Shown in pieces: positions 59,325-64,000 of a DNA stretch of 64,000 bases. The translations under genes and the position numbers were made by a program. Within the stretch, counting starts at the first letter, position 1, and each line of letters starts with the position of its first letter. This stretch comes from Kineosporia babensis (GTDB lineage: Bacteria > Actinomycetota > Actinomycetes > Actinomycetales > Kineosporiaceae). The stretch is from NCBI RefSeq assembly GCF_021129305.1, contig NZ_JAJOMB010000001.1, forward strand, positions 372,001 to 436,000, written 5' to 3'. The notes below the pieces were generated by a model, which made no database searches, was not told the origin of the DNA, and saw only the letters and a list, made by a program, of their open reading frames with translations.

Positions 59325-61883
59325 GTGAGCGGTTCCGGAGAACTGACCAGTCTCGGTGTGGAAGAAGAGTTTCACGTCGTCGATCTGCTTTCCCGGGAGC
59401 TGGTGGCGCAGGCCCCGAAGCTGCTGGAGCACCTGCCCACCGACACCTATTCCGACGAGCTGCAACGCAGCGTGGTGGAGAGCAACACCCCGGTCTGCGG
59501 CACGCTGGCCGACCTGCGCCAGGCCCTGGTGGACACCCGCCGGGCCCTGGTCGAGGTGGCCACCCCGATGGGCCTGGGCGTGGTGGCGGCCGGAACGGTG
59601 CCGCTGGTCGACCCGCTGCAGCTGTCGGTCACCTCGAACCAGCGCTACCAGCACATGCTCGACGAGTACCAGAGCCTGGTGCGCGAGCAGCTGATCTGCG
59701 GCGCCCAGGTGCACGTGCAGGTCTCCGACCGCGACCTGGCGGTGCAGATCGCGCAGCGGGTCACGCCCCGGCTGCCGGTGCTGCTGGCGCTGTCCACCTC
59801 GTCCCCGTTCTGGATGGGCGAGGACTCGGGCTACGCCAGCAACCGCTCGCTGCTGTGGTCGCGCTGGCCCACCGCCGGCCTGAGCGGTGAGCTGGGCTCG
59901 GCCGCCGAGCACGACCAGCTGATCGCCGACCTGGTCGCCTCGGGCACGATCAGCGACTCGGGGATGATCTACTTCGACGTCCGGCCCTCCTCGCACCTGC
60001 CCACCCTGGAACTGCGCCTCACCGACGCCTGCCCCGACCTGGACACGGTGGTGCTGGTGGCCGGGCTGTTCCGGGCCATGGTGCGCCAGGAGGCGGCCGC
60101 GATCGGCGCCGGCGAACCGGCCCGGCGCTGGCCCTCGCCGCTGCTGCGGGCCGCGCTCTGGCGGGCCGCCCGCTCCGGGCTGGAGGGCGATCTGCTCGAT
60201 CTGCCGCATTCCACCCTGCCGGTGCCCGCCGCCGACGCCGTGCACCACCTCCTGCAAGACCTGCGGCCTCAGCTGGAGGAGACCGGAGACTGGACCACCG
60301 TCGGCGAACTGGCCGAACGCGCGCTCGTGCGAGGCAGTTCCGCGGCCGAGCAACGAGCCGTCTACGAGCGCCGCGAACGCTTCGCCGACGTGGTCGACAT
60401 GCTCCTCAGCCGCACCGATCCGGACCGGAGCACCCCGGCCGTGCCGGGCGAGCCCGGGCATCCGGTCTCGCTGCCGCTGTACCGGCAGAGCGGGGACGAG
60501 GCGCTCGACACCACCGGCCCGACCAAGTCCTACGTCGAAATGTTCCGGGTGCTGGAGGATCTGGGCCCCGGCGGAATGCGGCTACGCGAGCGCCGGCGCG
60601 ACGAGGAGCAGCGGTCCAACAGCGTCACGTTCGGGGTTCCGGGCCGGGCCAGCGCGCGCCTGTTCCCGGTGGACCTGCTGCCCCGCGTGGTCCAGGCCGA
60701 CGAATGGGCCCAGCTCAGCCTGGGCCTGCGGCAGCGGGCGGCCGCCCTGGACGCGTTCCTGCACGACGTGTACGGCGAGCGCCAGATCGTGAAGGACGGT
60801 GTGGTGCCGGCCTGGGTGCTCGACTCGGCGCCGGGTCTGCGCGGCACCGGGGCGCTGGTGCACCGGCAGAAAGTACGCGCCCACATCAGCGGGATGGACC
60901 TGGTCAAGGACGCCACCAGCGGCCAGTGGCTGCTGCTGGAGGACAACCTGCGGGTGCCCTCCGGCCTGGGCTACTCGGTGCAGAACCGGCGGCTGAGCGA
61001 TGCCGTGATGGGCGATCTGCCCCGGCCCGACGGCATGCTCGACCCGAACGAGGTACCGGCCCTGCTGCTGCAGACGCTGCAGTCGGCGGCCCTGCCCAGC
61101 GCTCCGGACGAGCCGCAGGTGGTGCTGCTGAGCGAGGGCCCGGAGGGCTCCGCCTGGTTCGAGCACCGGATGCTGGCCAACGAGATGGGCGTGCCGGTGG
61201 CCCAGATCGGCGATCTGCTGGTCGAGAGCGACACCGTGTACCTGCTGCGCGAGGGCGGCCGGACCCGGGTGGACGTGCTCTACCTGCGGGTGGACGAGGA
61301 GGACCTGCTGCACGGGGCCGGGGCCGACGGCCGGCCGCTGGGCCCGTCGCTGCTCTCGGCGGTCGGCGCGGCGCGCGTGGCGCTGTGCAACACCCCGGGC
61401 AACGGGGTCGGCGACGACAAGGCCGTGTACGCCTTCGTGCCGCAGATGGTGGAGTTCTACCTGGGTGAGAAGGCGCTGCTGAAGAGTGTTCCCACCTATC
61501 TGTGCGGGCTGCCCGAGCAGGCCGAGCACGTCCTCGGCCGGCTGGAGGAGCTGGTGCTCAAGCCGGTGGACGGTTACGGCGGCGAGGGTGTGCTGATCGG
61601 GCCGCTGGCCAGCGAGCAGGAGATCGCGGCGCACCGCAAGCAGCTGATCGCCACCCCGCACCGCTGGATCGCCCAGGACATGGTGCCGCTGTCGACCATG
61701 CCCTGCTTCACCGACGACCGGCTCACTGCCCACCATGTGGACCTGCGGGCCTTCGTGCTGAACCCGGGCACGCCCGAGCTGCTGGTCGCGCCGACCGCCC
61801 TGACCAGGGTGGCGCCGACCGGGAGCATGGTGGTGAACAGCTCGCGCGGGGGCGGTTCCAAGGACACCTGGCTGCTGAAGTAA
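59325..61883 (+). CDS. Carboxylate-amine ligase (YbdK/GCS2) fused to circularly permuted ATP-grasp
   Basis: An 852-residue two-domain protein. Residues 1-365 are a GCS2/YbdK-type glutamate-amine ligase (GVEEEFHVVD, AQVHVQVSDR, PFWMGEDSGYAS, FDVRPSSHLPTLELRL). Residues 385-850 are a circularly permuted type-2 ATP-grasp domain (LFPVDLLPRVV, LEDNLRVPSGLGYS, LVLKPVDGYGGEGVLIG, HHVDLRAFVL). Both catalyse ATP-dependent amide bond formation, so it could join two amino acids in sequence. GTG 59325 is the start. It lies upstream of the amidotransferase and peptidase genes, probably in one operon. Confidence 0.87.
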   Translation: MSGSGELTSLGVEEEFHVVDLLSRELVAQAPKLLEHLPTDTYSDELQRSVVESNTPVCGTLADLRQALVDTRRALVEVATPMGLGVVAAGTVPLVDPLQLSVTSNQRYQHMLDEYQSLVREQLICGAQVHVQVSDRDLAVQIAQRVTPRLPVLLALSTSSPFWMGEDSGYASNRSLLWSRWPTAGLSGELGSAAEHDQLIADLVASGTISDSGMIYFDVRPSSHLPTLELRLTDACPDLDTVVLVAGLFRAMVRQEAAAIGAGEPARRWPSPLLRAALWRAARSGLEGDLLDLPHSTLPVPAADAVHHLLQDLRPQLEETGDWTTVGELAERALVRGSSAAEQRAVYERRERFADVVDMLLSRTDPDRSTPAVPGEPGHPVSLPLYRQSGDEALDTTGPTKSYVEMFRVLEDLGPGGMRLRERRRDEEQRSNSVTFGVPGRASARLFPVDLLPRVVQADEWAQLSLGLRQRAAALDAFLHDVYGERQIVKDGVVPAWVLDSAPGLRGTGALVHRQKVRAHISGMDLVKDATSGQWLLLEDNLRVPSGLGYSVQNRRLSDAVMGDLPRPDGMLDPNEVPALLLQTLQSAALPSAPDEPQVVLLSEGPEGSAWFEHRMLANEMGVPVAQIGDLLVESDTVYLLREGGRTRVDVLYLRVDEEDLLHGAGADGRPLGPSLLSAVGAARVALCNTPGNGVGDDKAVYAFVPQMVEFYLGEKALLKSVPTYLCGLPEQAEHVLGRLEELVLKPVDGYGGEGVLIGPLASEQEIAAHRKQLIATPHRWIAQDMVPLSTMPCFTDDRLTAHHVDLRAFVLNPGTPELLVAPTALTRVAPTGSMVVNSSRGGGSKDTWLLK

Positions 61884-61961
61884 CGCTCTCGGGTTGCGCG
61901 CCCCCGGTGCGGGCGTGTCAACTCGGTAGGGCGTTGCGGCGAGGTGTTGGAGGTCTGTGGC

Positions 61962-63734
61962 ATGTGCGGCTTGGGTGGCGAGTTCCGGCTGGACGGCGGA
62001 AAACCGGATCTGGATGCGGTGGCCCGGATGTCACCGTGCCTGGAGCGTCGCGGGCCGGATGCCAAGGGCACCTGGTCGCACGGCCCGGCCGCGTTCCTGC
62101 ACCACCGGCTGAAGATCATCGATCTCTCGGCGGCGGGTACCCAGCCGATGGTGGACGAGGAGCTGCGGCTGGCCCTGGTGTTCAACGGCTGCATCTACAA
62201 CCATCACGAGCTGCGCCGCGAACTCGAGGGCTACGGCTACCGTTTCCGCTCCGTCTCCGACACCGAGGTGATCCTCAAGGCGTACCACCGCTGGGGTACC
62301 GCCTGTGTGGACCGGTTCCTGGGCATGTTCGCCTTCGTGCTGCACGAGCTCGACTCCGGCCGGCTGGTGATGGCCCGGGACCGGCTGGGAATCAAGCCGC
62401 TCTACCTGAGCGAGACCCCGCAGCGCATCCGCTTCGCCTCCACCCTGCCCGCCCTCACCGCGGCCGGCGACGTGGACACCAGCATCGACAAGGTAGCCCT
62501 GCACCACTACCTGTCCTGGCACTCGGTGGTTCCGGCGCCGCGCACCATCCTGAACGGCGTCCGCAAACTGCCGCCCGCCACCGTAAGGGTGGTCGAACCG
62601 GACGGTTCCAGCACCGAAACCGTCTACTGGGATCCGCCGGCGAGTCGATCGTCCCTCATCGGTATCGGGGAATGGCGCGAACGCACCCTTGCCGCACTGG
62701 ATCTGGCCGTGCAGCGCCGGATGGTCGCCGACGTGCCGGTGGGCGTACTGCTCTCCGGCGGGCTGGACTCCAGCCTGGTGGTGGCGCTGCTGGCCCGAGC
62801 CGGGCAGCAGGATCTGGCCACGTTCAGCATCGGGTTCGACGCCGTCGGCGGGGAGCGCGGCGACGAGTTCGAGTACTCCGACCTGGTGGCCAAGGAGTTC
62901 GGCACCGATCACCACAAGATCCCGATCCCGCCCGACCGGCTGGCCCGCGGGGTGGACGGCGCGGTGGCGGCGATGAGCGAGCCGATGGTCAGTCACGACT
63001 GCGTGGCGTTCTACCTTCTCTCCGAAGAGGTTTCCAAGAGCATCACCGTGGTGCAGTCCGGGCAGGGCGCCGACGAGGTGTTCGCCGGGTACGACTGGTA
63101 CCCGCCGCTGCGCGACGTCCCCCGTTCTGATGCTGTTTCTGCTTATTCCAAGGTCTTTTTCGATCGTCCGGACGCCACCGTGGCGCAGTTGCTCAACCCG
63201 GACTGGCTGGTCGAGGGCGATCCGAGCACCGCCTTCGTGGAGCAGCACTTCGCCGCACCGGGCGCCGAGACCACGCTGGACGCCGCGTTGCGGATCGACA
63301 GCCGGATCATGCTGGTGGACGATCCGGTCAAGCGGGTCGACAACATGACGATGGCGTGGGGCCTGGAGGCACGGGTACCGTTCCTCGATCACGAACTCGT
63401 CGAACTGGCCGCGTTGTGCCCGCCGGAACTCAAGCTGGCGCACGGGGGCAAGGGTGTGTTGAAGGAGGCGGCGCGCGGAGTGGTTCCGGACGCGGTGATC
63501 GATCGGACGAAGGGCTACTTCCCGGTTCCCGGGGTGCGGCATCTGGAGGGCGGCATTCTGGACCGGGTGCGGGACGCCCTGCTGGCGCCGGCGGCCCGGG
63601 ATCGCGGGCTGTTCCGGGACGAGGTGGTGCAGACGTTGCTGGCCGACCCGAACGCCTCGCGCACCACGATCGGTGCCAACGTGCTGTGGCAGCTCGGCCT
63701 GCTCGAACTGTGGCTCCAGCGGACGGGTCTGTGA
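61962..63734 (+). CDS. AsnB-type glutamine amidotransferase (N-acetylglutaminylglutamine amidotransferase-like)
   Basis: A 590-residue enzyme with an N-terminal Ntn glutaminase domain (nucleophile C2 after Met removal, MCGLGGEF; LERRGPDAKG) and a synthetase domain with the pyrophosphate loop SGGLDSS (265-271) and QSGQGADEVFAGYDWYPP. The latter resembles the osmoprotectant NAGGN amidotransferase branch rather than housekeeping AsnB. It would amidate a carboxyl group, perhaps the terminal Glu of a small peptide made by the upstream ligase. Its stop overlaps the next gene (GTGA). Confidence 0.85.
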   Translation: MCGLGGEFRLDGGKPDLDAVARMSPCLERRGPDAKGTWSHGPAAFLHHRLKIIDLSAAGTQPMVDEELRLALVFNGCIYNHHELRRELEGYGYRFRSVSDTEVILKAYHRWGTACVDRFLGMFAFVLHELDSGRLVMARDRLGIKPLYLSETPQRIRFASTLPALTAAGDVDTSIDKVALHHYLSWHSVVPAPRTILNGVRKLPPATVRVVEPDGSSTETVYWDPPASRSSLIGIGEWRERTLAALDLAVQRRMVADVPVGVLLSGGLDSSLVVALLARAGQQDLATFSIGFDAVGGERGDEFEYSDLVAKEFGTDHHKIPIPPDRLARGVDGAVAAMSEPMVSHDCVAFYLLSEEVSKSITVVQSGQGADEVFAGYDWYPPLRDVPRSDAVSAYSKVFFDRPDATVAQLLNPDWLVEGDPSTAFVEQHFAAPGAETTLDAALRIDSRIMLVDDPVKRVDNMTMAWGLEARVPFLDHELVELAALCPPELKLAHGGKGVLKEAARGVVPDAVIDRTKGYFPVPGVRHLEGGILDRVRDALLAPAARDRGLFRDEVVQTLLADPNASRTTIGANVLWQLGLLELWLQRTGL

Positions 63735-64000
63735 ACGACCAGGGCCCCGGTGCCGCTTTCGAGGAGCAGTCGGCCGAGGCCGTACCGGAAGACGTCTACG
63801 GCAGCTGGTCGCCCACCCCCGACCCGGACGGCACTCGCGTCGCCTTCATCTCCGACCGGGGCGGTGCTCCGGCGATCTGGATCAAGGGCTCGGAGCCGCA
63901 GCCGGTCAGCTCAGGGATCACGCTGGCCCGGGTCACCTCGATCAGCTGGTCGCCCGACGGGGAGTGGCTGGCTTGCCTGGTGGCCGGGTCGGGCAGTTCC
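63731..64000 (+). CDS. S9-type peptidase (prolyl-oligopeptidase family), 5' part
   Basis: The gene runs off the right edge. The first 90 residues show a beta-propeller start, GSWSPTPDPDGTRVAFISDRGGAPAIWIK and SISWSPDGEWLAC, as in the N-terminal propeller of S9 or TolB-like proteins. The catalytic hydrolase domain would lie outside, so the peptidase call rests on the propeller and the context only. GTG 63731 overlaps the amidotransferase stop by four bases, so it is coupled and probably acts on the peptide product. Confidence 0.65.
   Translation, partial: MNDQGPGAAFEEQSAEAVPEDVYGSWSPTPDPDGTRVAFISDRGGAPAIWIKGSEPQPVSSGITLARVTSISWSPDGEWLACLVAGSGSS

Overview
The window is chromosomal DNA from a high-GC Actinomycetota species. 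The signs are uniformly GC-rich codon use, frequent GTG/TTG starts, translational overlaps of the ATGA, GTGA and TGATG kind, a DosR/DevR-type regulator with DevR boxes, IdeR-type iron boxes, an FprA-type ferredoxin reductase, and GylR-type control of glycerol genes. The exact genus cannot be read from the sequence; a filamentous or Kineosporia-like soil actinomycete is a guess. I see no rRNA, tRNA, CRISPR array, prophage or complete insertion sequence.

Left part (1-17.5 kb): the end of a nitronate monooxygenase gene is followed by a TerC membrane protein behind a yybP-ykoY-type leader. Then comes a roughly 14 kb sugar-diacid block: an IclR regulator; a glucarate-dehydratase-like enzyme translationally coupled to a 2-hydroxyacid dehydrogenase; a small unknown protein; a five-gene peptide-type ABC importer on the opposite strand; and the coupled set kdgD, 2-oxoglutarate-semialdehyde dehydrogenase and gudD, followed by a second 2-hydroxyacid dehydrogenase and a UspA protein. 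The catabolic enzymes would convert D-glucarate to 2-oxoglutarate. A shared motif built on GTYCACATMYG lies in front of the regulator, the first dehydratase and the importer, which argues for one regulon.

Middle part (17.5-42.6 kb): a PsiE-like protein, a GNAT enzyme and an Imm-5-like protein come first. A DevR-type response regulator follows, with two universal-stress genes and two DevR boxes. Next are a small MITE-like element, an azlCD exporter with a divergent XRE-cupin regulator, an acyltransferase with a long disordered N-terminus, a membrane metallophosphoesterase, a GGDEF-EAL protein, an alpha/beta hydrolase and a racemase-family protein with a repeat tail. The iron-box gene fprA, a second flavoprotein reductase, an acyl-CoA dehydrogenase/SDR pair, an LLM oxidoreductase/FMN reductase pair, a DMT transporter and an iron-box fatty-acid desaturase complete this part.

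Right part (42.8-64 kb): two divergent glycerol units (IclR-glpK and glpF-glpK-glpD) share an operator-like palindrome. They are followed by three tandem paralogous secreted proteins with a related upstream element and their own terminators, a debranching-enzyme-like protein, a secreted GH114-like protein, a PASTA lipoprotein and a free-standing C-terminal portion of a DUF499 protein. An epimerase-like protein and an acyltransferase precede the final operon, which runs off the right edge: a carboxylate-amine ligase fused to a circularly permuted ATP-grasp enzyme, an AsnB-type amidotransferase and the start of an S9-type peptidase. This last set looks like a small-peptide osmolyte or metabolite pathway.
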